From NCBI RefSeq assembly GCF_004297265.1, contig NZ_SCUT01000062.1, positions 1 to 64,000 on the forward strand: a stretch of DNA of 64,000 nt, written 5' to 3'. The notes below the pieces were generated by a model. It was given only the letters and a program-made list of their open reading frames with translations, ran no database searches and was not told where the DNA came from. Positions 16,647 to 25,359 of this stretch are shown in pieces; within the stretch, counting starts at the first letter, position 1; each line of letters opens with the position of its first letter. Source of the stretch: Reyranella sp. Its GTDB lineage: Bacteria; Pseudomonadota; Alphaproteobacteria; Reyranellales; Reyranellaceae. The translations under genes and the position numbers were made by a program.

Positions 16647-16660
16647 TGGTAGCGGTACCA
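16647..16660. promoter_or_regulatory. LacI-family operator 2
   Basis: TGGTAGCGGTACCA matches the core of operator 1 (TGGTATCGCTACCA) at 12 of 14 positions and is itself palindromic. It lies 50 bases before the TRAP receptor start codon, right for blocking its promoter. Confidence 0.75.
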
Positions 16661-16710
16661 AGAACTCCCTCCTAGTATTTGCACAACAAGGCAAGAACAG
16701 GAGGAAACCC

Positions 16711-17799
<1,089 letters not shown>

Positions 17800-17808
17800 C
17801 GCGCACCC

Positions 17809-17880
17809 TGTCATCCCGAGCGCAAGCGAGGGACCTTTACGCGGTACCGCGAAAGGTCCCTCCCTTCGTTCGGGATGACA
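17809..17880. repeat. Dispersed palindromic repeat B, copy 1
   Basis: TGTCATCCCG at the left is the exact inverse of CGGGATGACA at the right. Inside, AGGGACCTTTACGCG faces CGCGAAAGGTCCCT around GTAC. It fills the gap between convergent dctP and ribH, where it may serve as a two-way terminator. A second copy is at 61655. Confidence 0.85.
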
Positions 17881-17888
17881 ATGGTCGC

Positions 17889-18338
17889 TCAGGCCGCGAG
17901 GGCGGCGCGCGACTTGCCGATCATCAGCGCCGCACGGGCGGCTTCGCGGCCCTTCTCGACGAAGTGCGCGCGGAAGATCGCGTTGTGATGGTCGGTCTCC
18001 TGATAGTGATGCGGCGTCAGCGACACCGACAGGACCGGCACGCCGGTATCCATACCGGCCCGCATCAACCCGTCAACGACGGCCTGGGCGACGAAGTCGT
18101 GGCGGTAGATGCCGCCATCGACCACGAAGGCGGCGGCGGCCACCGCGGCGTACCTGCCGGTCGCGGCAAGGTCGCGCGCGAACAGCGGCAGCTCGAAGGC
18201 GCCCGGCACGTCGAACACATCGACCTGCCCGGCGGGAATCAGTTCGAGGAATCCGTCGAGCGCACGGTCGACGATGTCGGCGTGCCACCTGGCTTTGACG
18301 AAGGCGTAGCGGGCTTGTGTGTGGTGGGCTTGTGTCAC
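17889..18338 (-). CDS. ribH: 6,7-dimethyl-8-ribityllumazine synthase (RibH2 type)
   Basis: A protein of 149 residues starting with GTG, preceded by AAAGGAG. Motifs VPGAFELPLFARDLAATGRY (ribityl-pyrimidine site), AFVVDGGIYRHDFVAQAVVDGLM and VPVLSVSLTPHHYQETDHHNAIF with the His-His pair are those of lumazine synthase. The Y-R-H-D-F sequence and TPHHYQE loop resemble the RibH2 isoform described in Brucella and rhizobia. The enzyme condenses the pyrimidinedione with dihydroxybutanone phosphate in riboflavin synthesis. It is not in a rib operon but has its own FMN riboswitch upstream. Confidence 0.93.
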   Translation of the reverse strand: MTQAHHTQARYAFVKARWHADIVDRALDGFLELIPAGQVDVFDVPGAFELPLFARDLAATGRYAAVAAAAFVVDGGIYRHDFVAQAVVDGLMRAGMDTGVPVLSVSLTPHHYQETDHHNAIFRAHFVEKGREAARAALMIGKSRAALAA

Positions 18339-18389
18339 GGCAATCTCCTTTGGCGAACAGACACGTCACCCAAGGCGATCACGCGCGGA

Positions 18390-18414
18390 CCCGCTGCTCT
18401 GCGAAAGCAGCGGG
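18390..18414 (-). promoter_or_regulatory. Expression-platform hairpin of the FMN riboswitch
   Basis: On the minus-strand transcript CCCGCTGCT and AGCAGCGGG form a perfect 9-bp stem with a 7-base loop, six bases after the aptamer and 39 bases before the ribosome-binding site. It is well placed as a terminator or as an alternative pairing partner, but lacks a following U tract. Confidence 0.55.
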
Positions 18415-18419
18415 ACACA

Positions 18420-18557
18420 CGTTCTCTTTCATCCGGACTATGACCGTCGGCTCAGGCGTCGCACCTGATCTGCTGACCCTTCCTCGCGGAAGGCGCTCGC
18501 GGGCTCGCGGCTCGCGCCGCATACCGCCGGTAGGGAGTTTCACCCTGCCCTGAGAAC
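18420..18557 (-). promoter_or_regulatory. FMN riboswitch (RFN element)
   Basis: Read on the minus strand this contains every conserved block of the RFN aptamer in order: GTTCTCAGGGCAGGGTGAAA, TCCCTACCGGCGGTATG, AGCCCGCGAGCG, GGTCAGCAGATCAGGTG, GAGCCGACGGTCATAGTCC and GGATGAAAGAGAAC. FMN binding would repress the ribH gene downstream, as known for this class. Confidence 0.95.
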
Positions 18558-18612
18558 ATCGAAACCATAAGGGCAGGGTGCAGAGCTTGCAAACGATCCG
18601 AAGGCTACGCGG

Positions 18613-20208
18613 TCACTTCTTCTCCAGGCCCCACATCGCGAGCGTCGGCGCGAAGACCATGCCGCTCACGTTGGAGCGCACGGCGGTCGGCGAGGTGAAC
18701 TGGCCGAGCGGCACATGCGTCGGATATTCGAGCACGCGCAGCTGGACCTTCTCGGCGATCTCCTTCTGCTTGGCCGGATCGGATTCGGCGGCATAGGCAT
18801 CGCGCAGCTTCTCCATCTCGGCATCGCACGGCCAGCCGAAGGTGGCCTTCTCGCACGAGGCGTTGAGGAAGGCGGCGGCGGCCGGGTTGATCACGTCGAC
18901 CGCGCCCCACGAGGTGAAGAAGACGTTCCAGCCGCCGGCGCTCGGCGCATCCTTCTTGGCACGGCGCGCGACCAGCGTCTGCCAGTCCATCGGCTGAAGG
19001 TCGACCTTGAAGCCGGCCTTCTCGAGCTGCGGCTTGGCGACGGTCGCGAGGTTGTTATGGCCGGCCACGTCGGTCTGGTGGAGCATCACCACCGGCGTGC
19101 CGTCATAACCCGCCTCCTGCAGCAGCTGCTTCGCCTTGGCGGCGTTGCCGGACAGCTTGTCCTCCCAGCCCTTGGTCGATTCCAGCGGCGAGCCGCAGGG
19201 GAAGAGCGAGTTGCAGACCTTGTAGTATTCCGGGTCGCCGACATTGGCGTCGAGGAATTCCTTCTGGTCGAGCGCGTAGAGCGCGGCGAGGCGGACCTTG
19301 GCGTTGTCGAACGGCTTGTGCAGCACGTTGAAGCGCATCGTGTACTGGCGGCCGGCCTTGTTGCCGACGAACACCTTGACGCTCTTCTCCTTCTTCAGGA
19401 GCGGCAGCAGGTCGGCCGGCACCATTTCCACCAGGTCGATCTCGCCGCCCAGCAGCGCGTTGACCTGGGTCTGCGTGTCGGGGATCCAAACCCATTCGAT
19501 GCGGTCGACCTTGGGCACCTTGCCGCCGGCGAAGCCCGAGGCCGGCTCAGGGCGCGGCTTGTACTTCGGGTTCTTGACGTAGACCGCCTTCTCGCCCGGC
19601 TTCCACTCGTCCTTCTTGAAGATGAACGGGCCGGAGCCGGTGGCGTCGGTGATCTGGCTGTTGGGATCGGTCGAGGCGACCGACTTCGGCATCATGAAGG
19701 GCACGTTCGAGCCCGGCTTGCCCAGCGAATAGAGCAGCAGGCCGTAGGGCTGCTTCAGCACGAACTTGATGGTCTTGTCGTCCGGCGCCGTCAGGTCCGA
19801 CGTCACCGCCATCAGCTTCTGGCCCATCGCGTCGCGCGCGCCCCAGCGCTTGATCGAGGCGACGCAATCCTCCGCCGTGACCGGCTTGCCGTCATGCCAT
19901 TCCAGCCCGTCGCGCAGGGTCAGCGTGTAGGTCAGCTTGTCGGGCGAGACCTCCCACTTGTCGACCATCTGCGGCTTGACCTCGAGCTTGTCGTCGACCG
20001 CGAACAGCGTGTCGTAGACCATGTAGCCGTGGTTGGTGGTGATCAGCGCCGAGGTCCAGATCGGATCGATGATCTTGAGATCCGAATGCAGCGCGACCTT
20101 GAGAGTGGATGGCGCGGACTGCGCCGAGGCGGGGGCGGGCGCAGCCAGCGGCATCACCGCGGCGGCAGCGGCGAGCGCGCCCATGAAACGACGACGTAAC
20201 TTCAGCAT
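18613..20208 (-). CDS. Family 5 ABC solute-binding protein (DppA/OppA-like)
   Basis: A protein of 531 residues with a signal peptide (MLKLRRRFMGALAAAAAVMP, cleavage near ASAQ). SBP_bac_5 features include LKVALHSDLKIIDPIWTSALITTNHGYMVYDTLF, the WHDGKPVTAEDCVASIKRWGARDAMGQKLM signature and a C-terminal lobe ending in HVPLGQFTSPTAVRSNVSGMVF. Family members bind peptides, glutathione or other oligomers in the periplasm for ABC importers. No permease or ATPase genes adjoin, so it is a solitary receptor with unknown ligand. Confidence 0.88.
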   Translation of the reverse strand: MLKLRRRFMGALAAAAAVMPLAAPAPASAQSAPSTLKVALHSDLKIIDPIWTSALITTNHGYMVYDTLFAVDDKLEVKPQMVDKWEVSPDKLTYTLTLRDGLEWHDGKPVTAEDCVASIKRWGARDAMGQKLMAVTSDLTAPDDKTIKFVLKQPYGLLLYSLGKPGSNVPFMMPKSVASTDPNSQITDATGSGPFIFKKDEWKPGEKAVYVKNPKYKPRPEPASGFAGGKVPKVDRIEWVWIPDTQTQVNALLGGEIDLVEMVPADLLPLLKKEKSVKVFVGNKAGRQYTMRFNVLHKPFDNAKVRLAALYALDQKEFLDANVGDPEYYKVCNSLFPCGSPLESTKGWEDKLSGNAAKAKQLLQEAGYDGTPVVMLHQTDVAGHNNLATVAKPQLEKAGFKVDLQPMDWQTLVARRAKKDAPSAGGWNVFFTSWGAVDVINPAAAAFLNASCEKATFGWPCDAEMEKLRDAYAAESDPAKQKEIAEKVQLRVLEYPTHVPLGQFTSPTAVRSNVSGMVFAPTLAMWGLEKK

Positions 20209-20309
20209 GAAAACTCCTTGAACTCTGGCCTTCCCCGGCGGGACGCAAGAATAAGGCCGGCCACCGTATCGCGCGAGCCGTGCCGCGCTCGATTTCTTCG
20301 AAAGAACGA

Positions 20310-21494
20310 TCAGTCGCCCTGCGCAATGTCGAGCAGCGCCTGCCAGTCGACGAACTTCACCCGAGGCCGTCCCTGCGCCGCGCCGGCCGCGACCTCGGCC
20401 TTGTCGATGCGATGCCAGCCTTCGGCATCGACACAGAGCGGCATGATGTCAGGGCCGCTCTTGAGGTCGCGATCCTCGAGGAAGTCGATCACCTGCTTCG
20501 CCACGGCATGACTGTCGGCGCGATTGGTCGGGATGGTGCCGCTGGGGCCGCGGCGCGCCCAGCCGACCGGAAACACGTTCTCGGCCTGCGGGAAGGGCTC
20601 GCCGGTATAGCCGATGCAGGTGACGACGAGATCGGCGACCAGTGTGCCCGTCGACAGCTCGACCTCACCGGGACGGATCGCCTTGGGCGTCTCGTGGAAG
20701 CGGAAATGCACCGTCACCGGCTTCTCGCCCGGCGTCTGCGCGGCGTAGCGCTTCAGGGTCTCGATGTTCTTGGCCTTGCGCAGCCGCTCCGGCGTCGGGT
20801 CCGAGGCCGGCGCTTCGGCTGCGAGCACGCTCGCATCAGCAACTGAAACGGCGCGCGCCAGGCGGCCCATCTCGGCCAGCTCGTTGGTGGTGAAGGAGGC
20901 CTCCCCGGCGCCGCGCCGGCCGATCACGTGGATGTCGGCGATCGGCGCCGCCGCGATGGCGGCGCCCGCCTCGGCCACGATGTCCGACTTGGTCATTTCG
21001 TCGGGGGTCTTGGCCAGCAGCCGCGCGACATCGAGCGCCACGTTGCCGTTGCCGATCACCGCCACGGATTTCACGCCCGAGAGGTCGGGTCCGGTGCGGA
21101 AGTCGGGATGGCCGTTCAGCCAGGCGACGAAGCGCCACGAGCCCCAGACATGCGGCAGATCCTCGCCGGGAATGCCCAGCTTGCGGTCGACCACCATGCC
21201 GGTGGCGACGATCACCGCGTCGTAGGACTGGATGACCTCGTCCCACGACAGGTCGCGCCCGATCTCGATGTTTCCGGCGAAGCGCAGGTCGGGCTGGGTG
21301 AGCAGCCGGTCGAACTGGCGAACCACGGCCTTGGTGCCCTGGTGATCGGGCGCGACGCCCGCCCGCACCAGGCCGAACGGCGTCGGCAGGCGGTCGATGA
21401 CGTCGATGCGAAGGTCGGGACGGCCGCGCAGCAGCCCGTCCGCGGCGTAGAAGCCGGACGGGCCGGCGCCGACGATGGCAACCCTGTGAGTCAT
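20310..21494 (-). CDS. Ferredoxin/adrenodoxin-type NADP reductase
   Basis: A protein of 394 residues from the ATG at 21494; the upstream extension of the frame overlaps queF and lacks similarity. FAD-binding VGAGPSGFYAADGLL, PTPFGLVRAGVAPDHQGTK (a hallmark of FprA/adrenodoxin reductase), VIVATGMVVDRKLGIPGEDLPHVWGSWRFVAWLNGHPDF and the NADP motif VIGNGNVALDVARLLAK are clear. It transfers electrons from NADPH to a ferredoxin in the cytoplasm. It is somewhat shorter than the typical 450 residues: the C-terminal part is trimmed. It is divergent from queF, with 28 bases between start codons. Confidence 0.85.
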   Translation of the reverse strand: MTHRVAIVGAGPSGFYAADGLLRGRPDLRIDVIDRLPTPFGLVRAGVAPDHQGTKAVVRQFDRLLTQPDLRFAGNIEIGRDLSWDEVIQSYDAVIVATGMVVDRKLGIPGEDLPHVWGSWRFVAWLNGHPDFRTGPDLSGVKSVAVIGNGNVALDVARLLAKTPDEMTKSDIVAEAGAAIAAAPIADIHVIGRRGAGEASFTTNELAEMGRLARAVSVADASVLAAEAPASDPTPERLRKAKNIETLKRYAAQTPGEKPVTVHFRFHETPKAIRPGEVELSTGTLVADLVVTCIGYTGEPFPQAENVFPVGWARRGPSGTIPTNRADSHAVAKQVIDFLEDRDLKSGPDIMPLCVDAEGWHRIDKAEVAAGAAQGRPRVKFVDWQALLDIAQGD

Positions 21495-21522
21495 GACGGC
21501 CCGCTTAGCATATGATGGGCGC

Positions 21523-21981
21523 ATGGCTAAATACGCAAAACTCAAACAGCTCGGGCATGAGACGCCCCTCCCCGCCTCGCCCGACAAAGCCGTGCTCGAA
21601 ACGGTGCCCAATCCGCATCCGGGCACGCTCTATCTCGCACGCTTCACGCAGCCGGAATTCACCTCGCTCTGTCCGGTGACCGGCCAGCCCGATTTCGCGC
21701 ATCTCGTGATCGACTACGTCCCGCACGCGAAGCTGGTCGAGAGCAAGTCGCTGAAGCTCTACCTCAACAGCTTCCGCAACGAGGCCGCCTTCCACGAAGA
21801 CTGCACCGTGGGCATCGGCAAGCGGCTGGTGAAGCTGCTGGCGCCACGCTGGCTTCGGATCGCGGGCTACTGGTATCCGCGTGGCGGCATGCCGATCGAT
21901 GTGTTCTGGCAGACCGCCGCCCCGCCCAAGGGCCTGTGGCTTCCCGAGACCGGCGTGGCGCCCTATCGCGGCCGGGGTTGA
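21523..21981 (+). CDS. queF: NADPH-dependent 7-cyano-7-deazaguanine reductase
   Basis: A protein of 152 residues from the ATG at 21523, the short unimodular type. The catalytic Cys50 is in FTSLCPVTGQPDFAHLVIDYVP and the substrate-binding E in SLKLYLNSFRNEAAFHEDC; WYPRGGMPIDVFWQ is the conserved C-terminal part. It reduces preQ0 to preQ1 in queuosine synthesis. Its stop shares a base with the start of queG (TGATG), making a two-step queuosine operon. Upstream pathway genes (queC, queD, queE) are not in the window. Confidence 0.95.
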   Translation: MAKYAKLKQLGHETPLPASPDKAVLETVPNPHPGTLYLARFTQPEFTSLCPVTGQPDFAHLVIDYVPHAKLVESKSLKLYLNSFRNEAAFHEDCTVGIGKRLVKLLAPRWLRIAGYWYPRGGMPIDVFWQTAAPPKGLWLPETGVAPYRGRG

Positions 21982-23168
21982 TGGCCAGGCTGCCGCCCCG
22001 TCCGAAGCGGCCTCCGAAACAGGCGACGCCGCGCGCGCTGCGCGACGCGATTTCCGCCAAGGCGCTGGAGCTCGGCTTCGACGCCGTGGCCTTCGCGCCC
22101 GCCCAGCTCTCGCCCGAGGCGCGGCAGCTGCGGCGGGAGCGGATGGAAGCGTTCCTGGAGCGAGGCTTCCAGGGCGACATGGGCTGGCTGGTCGATCGCG
22201 CCGAGCAGCGCATCGACCCGTCCGGCCTGTGGCCCGAGGCGCGCACCGTCGTCTCGGTCGCGCTCAACTACGGCCCCGCCGGCGACCCGCGCTTCATGCA
22301 GGAGGAGCGCGAGCGCGGCGCCGTCTCCGTCTATGCGCAGGGCCGCGACTATCACGACGTGATGAAGAGCCGGCTGAAGCAGCTCGGCCGCTTCATCTGG
22401 GACACCTATCACGAGAGCCTGAAGGTCTTCGTCGACACCGCGCCGCTGATGGAGAAGCTCGCGGCGCAACAGGCAGGCCATGGCTGGCAGGGCAAGCACA
22501 CCAACCTCGTGTCGCGCCGCTTCGGCTCCTGGCTGTTCCTGGGCGAACTGCTCCTGTCGATCGAACTGCCGCCCGACGAGCCCGAGACCGACCATTGCGG
22601 CCAGTGCCGCGCCTGCCTCGATGCCTGCCCGACCAATGCCTTCCCCGCGCCCTATCAGCTCGATGCGCGGCGCTGCATCTCCTATCTCACCATCGAGCAT
22701 GCCGGCCCGATCGATCGCGAATTCCGGAGCGCTCTCGGCAACCGCATCTATGGCTGCGACGATTGCCTCGCCGCCTGCCCGTGGAACAAGTTCGCCCGCC
22801 AATCGCGCGAGGCGGCGTTCGCGCCGCGCGCCGAGCTGCAGGCGCCGCTGCTGGCCGAGCTCGCCACCCTGGACGATCCGACCTTCCGCACGCGCTTCTC
22901 CGGCACGGCGGTGAAGCGCATCGGCCGCGACCGCTTCCTGCGCAACGTCGCCTATGCGCTGGGCAACAGCGGCACACCGTCCGAATCGCTGCCGGCCGTC
23001 GAACGGCTGCTGCAGGATGACTCACCGCTGGTGCGAGGCGCGGCCGTCTGGGCGTTGTCGCAACTCGCGCCGGACGAGGTTGCGCGGCGCCGGCAAACCG
23101 CCGAAGACTCCGATGCCGGTGTCCGCGCCGAATGGGCGGAGGCGCTCCGGCAGGGAGTGAAACAATGA
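21981..23168 (+). CDS. queG: Epoxyqueuosine reductase QueG
   Basis: A protein of 395 residues. The cobalamin-binding N-terminal region has Asp152 in VDTAPLMEK, matching the family's catalytic acid. Two 4Fe-4S clusters are indicated by CGQCRACLDACPTNA (Cys206, 209, 212, 216) and CDDCLAACPWN (Cys259, 262, 266). A C-terminal HEAT-like region (LVRGAAVWALSQLAPDE) follows. It makes the final reduction of epoxyqueuosine to queuosine in tRNA. The start overlaps queF's stop, and its own stop overlaps the next gene's ATG. Confidence 0.95.
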   Translation: MARLPPRPKRPPKQATPRALRDAISAKALELGFDAVAFAPAQLSPEARQLRRERMEAFLERGFQGDMGWLVDRAEQRIDPSGLWPEARTVVSVALNYGPAGDPRFMQEERERGAVSVYAQGRDYHDVMKSRLKQLGRFIWDTYHESLKVFVDTAPLMEKLAAQQAGHGWQGKHTNLVSRRFGSWLFLGELLLSIELPPDEPETDHCGQCRACLDACPTNAFPAPYQLDARRCISYLTIEHAGPIDREFRSALGNRIYGCDDCLAACPWNKFARQSREAAFAPRAELQAPLLAELATLDDPTFRTRFSGTAVKRIGRDRFLRNVAYALGNSGTPSESLPAVERLLQDDSPLVRGAAVWALSQLAPDEVARRRQTAEDSDAGVRAEWAEALRQGVKQ

Positions 23169-24028
23169 CTTTCAAGAGACGGGCAATGATCGCCGGCACG
23201 GCTTTCCTGCTGGCGGCAGGCTCCGCCATGGCGCAGCAGCCGAATTCGCCGGCGCGCATCGCCGAAATCCTCGCGAGCCCGGACCGCAGCGCTGCCGACC
23301 GCACCAATGACCAGCGCCGCAAGCCCGCGGAGATGCTGGCCTTCATCGCCATCACGCCGGGTATCACCGCGCTCGATCTCAGCGCCGGCGGCGGCTACAC
23401 GACGGAACTGCTGGCGCGCTCCATCGGGCCCACGGGTGCGGTCTATGGCCAGAGCCGGCCGCCGCGCGATCCCAGCCAGCCGGCGCCGCGCCCCGCCGCA
23501 CCCGAAGGCAATGCCAATCCGACAGCCGCGCCGATGGCGGCACCGGCCACACCGCCCGCCCCGCCGCGTCCCTCGCCCGTCGCGCTGGCGGATCGCAGCG
23601 AGAAGATGAAGGCGGCCGGCGTCGCCGCCGCACCGATCACGGCACTGTCCCGGCCCTTCGAGGATCCGCTGCCGCCCGAACTGGCCGACGGCCGCTTCGA
23701 TCTCGTGACCCTGATGTTCAACTATCACGACCTCGGCTTCCTGGGCGTCGACCGGGACAGGATGAACGCGGCAGCCTTCAAGGCGCTGAAGTCCGGCGGC
23801 TTCTACGTCATCGCCGACCATGCAGGCCGGCCCGGCACGGGTATCTCGGAGTCCGGCACCCTGCACCGCATCGAGGAGGCGTTCCTGCGCAAGGAGGTCG
23901 AGGCGGCGGGCTTCAAGCTGGTGGCCGAAGGCACCTTCCTGCGCAACCCCAACGATCCGCGCGACAAGAACACGCCCGACCCGCCGCAGCCCAAGGACGA
24001 GTTCGTCCTGAAGTTCGTGAAGCCGTAA
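23165..24028 (+). CDS. Exported class I methyltransferase with Pro/Ala-rich insert
   Basis: A protein of 287 residues with a cleavable signal (MTFKRRAMIAGTAFLLAAGS, after AMAQ). The SAM-binding motif I is TALDLSAGGGYTTELLARSIG, and later strands FDLVTLMFNYHDLGFL and GGFYVIADHAGRPG fit the COG4798-type predicted methyltransferases. Between motif I and SEKMKAAGV sits a run of about 45 residues made mostly of proline and alanine, unusual inside a Rossmann fold. Export of a SAM-dependent enzyme is odd because SAM is cytoplasmic, but the family often carries signal peptides. It is coupled to queG by an ATGA overlap; a queuosine role is unproven. Confidence 0.75.
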   Translation: MTFKRRAMIAGTAFLLAAGSAMAQQPNSPARIAEILASPDRSAADRTNDQRRKPAEMLAFIAITPGITALDLSAGGGYTTELLARSIGPTGAVYGQSRPPRDPSQPAPRPAAPEGNANPTAAPMAAPATPPAPPRPSPVALADRSEKMKAAGVAAAPITALSRPFEDPLPPELADGRFDLVTLMFNYHDLGFLGVDRDRMNAAAFKALKSGGFYVIADHAGRPGTGISESGTLHRIEEAFLRKEVEAAGFKLVAEGTFLRNPNDPRDKNTPDPPQPKDEFVLKFVKP

Positions 24029-24033
24029 TCATT

Positions 24034-24107
24034 GGAGCGCGCCACTCCAGTGGCGCTCAAGCTTCGTCGATATTCAGGGTATGGGCGCCACTGGAGTGGC
24101 GCGCTCC
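24034..24107. repeat. Perfect 23-bp inverted repeat
   Basis: The arm at 24034-24056 (GGAGCGCGCCACTCCAGTGG and CGC) is repeated exactly inverted at 24085-24107, with 28 bases between. Each arm is itself partly palindromic (GCCACT/AGTGGC). It lies between the convergent methyltransferase and tadA genes and may act as a terminator or be a mobile palindromic unit. Confidence 0.85.
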
Positions 24108-24134
24108 TTTGAGCTTCCGGTGCGTCGAACTACG

Positions 24135-24593
24135 CTAACGCCGCTCCCTGAAAAAGCTGCGCAGCAACTCGCCCGCTTCGCGCTCGCCAAGGCCGGGATA
24201 GAGCTCGGGCCGGTGGTGGCAGGTCGGCTGGTCGAAGATGCGCGGGCCCTGCTCGATGCCGCCGCCCTTGGGATCGGGCGCGCCCCAGTAGACACGCCGC
24301 AGCCGCGCGAAGGAGATCGCCTGGGCGCACATCGGGCACGGCTCCAGCGTGACGTAGAGGTCGCAGCCGACCAGGCGCGGCGAACCCAGCGCGGCCGCGG
24401 CGGCGCGGATCGCCAGCAGCTCGGCATGCGCGGTCGGGTCCTTCAGCGCCTCGGTGCGGTTGCCGGCCTCGGCCAGCACCGCGCCGTCCGGTCCCACGAT
24501 CACGCAGCCGATAGGCACCTCGCCGCGCGCACCGGCGGCGCGGGCGGCGGCGAGCGCCCTATCCATGGGGGTGAGCTTCGAGGCGTCCGGCAT
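24135..24593 (-). CDS. tadA: tRNA-adenosine(34) deaminase TadA
   Basis: A protein of 152 residues from the ATG at 24593; the ATG nine codons later is also possible. The zinc deaminase motif is complete: His56-Ala-Glu58 in DPTAHAELLAIRAAA and PCPMC (Cys86, Cys89). Residues RVYWGAPDPKGGGIEQG and HHRPELYPGLGEREAGELL match the TadA C-terminus. It converts A34 to inosine in tRNA-Arg(ACG). It is divergent from the amidotransferase gene, with 49 bases between starts. Confidence 0.9.
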   Translation of the reverse strand: MPDASKLTPMDRALAAARAAGARGEVPIGCVIVGPDGAVLAEAGNRTEALKDPTAHAELLAIRAAAAALGSPRLVGCDLYVTLEPCPMCAQAISFARLRRVYWGAPDPKGGGIEQGPRIFDQPTCHHRPELYPGLGEREAGELLRSFFRERR

Positions 24594-24642
24594 CTCCGCC
24601 GCACTATAGCGCGCGGCGGCGCGCGCGCGTATCTTGGCCCGC

Positions 24643-25359
24643 ATGCCCCGTCCCCTGATCGGAGTCACCCTGGATGCTGAAAAGCCAGGCGGATACTCCA
24701 AGTTTCCCTGGTATGCGCTGCGCCAGAACTACCTCGACGCGATCGACGCGGCTGGTGGCCTGGCGGTGGCGTTGCCGCACGAGCCCGACCGGGTCGCCGA
24801 CTATCTGGAGCGCATCGACGCGCTGGTGGTGACCGGCGGCGCCTTCGACGTCGACCCCTCCTACTATGGCGGCGGCGCGAAGCATTCGACGGTGATCACC
24901 AAGGACCGCCGCACCGCCTTCGAATTCGGCGTCACCAAGGGCGCGCTGGCCCGGAACAAGCCCGTGCTGGGCATCTGCGGCGGCCAGCAGCTGCTGCATG
25001 TCGTGCTGGGCGGCAAGCTGATACAGCACATTCCCGACGCAATCGAGGATGCGCTGGCGCACGAGCAGCCCAACCCGCGCGACGAACCCGGCCATGTCGT
25101 GAAGGTGGCGAAGGGCACGCAGCTGCACGGCATCGTCGGTGCCGAGGAGCTGCAGGTGAACAGCGCCCATCATCAGGCCGCCGCCGACCAGCCGGAAGGC
25201 ATCGTCGTGAACGCCACCGCGCCGGACGGCGTGATCGAGGGCATCGAAGCTCCCGCCTACCGCTTCTGCATCGGCGTGCAGTGGCATCCTGAGTTCCATA
25301 TCTCCGAGGGCGACGCGAAATTGTTCCGCGCCTTCCTGGGAGCGGCGGCGGCAAAGTGA
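24643..25359 (+). CDS. Class I glutamine amidotransferase-like hydrolase (PuuD family)
   Basis: A protein of 238 residues from the ATG at 24643. The nucleophile Cys112 is in PVLGICGGQQLLHVVLGG, and the His-Glu pair is in VQWHPEFHI. VTGGAFDVDPSYYG and VNSAHHQAAADQPEGI are characteristic of gamma-glutamyl-GABA hydrolases (peptidase C26), which split gamma-glutamyl conjugates in polyamine breakdown. No other puu genes are adjacent, so the substrate may differ. It leads a tightly packed run: the pseudouridine synthase GTG overlaps its stop. Confidence 0.85.
   Translation: MPRPLIGVTLDAEKPGGYSKFPWYALRQNYLDAIDAAGGLAVALPHEPDRVADYLERIDALVVTGGAFDVDPSYYGGGAKHSTVITKDRRTAFEFGVTKGALARNKPVLGICGGQQLLHVVLGGKLIQHIPDAIEDALAHEQPNPRDEPGHVVKVAKGTQLHGIVGAEELQVNSAHHQAAADQPEGIVVNATAPDGVIEGIEAPAYRFCIGVQWHPEFHISEGDAKLFRAFLGAAAAK

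Noticed and set aside
18715..20199. Plus-strand 494-codon frame opposite the family 5 receptor
   Set aside because: It is an antisense shadow with no start signal or domain; the minus-strand protein has a signal peptide and SBP_bac_5 signature.
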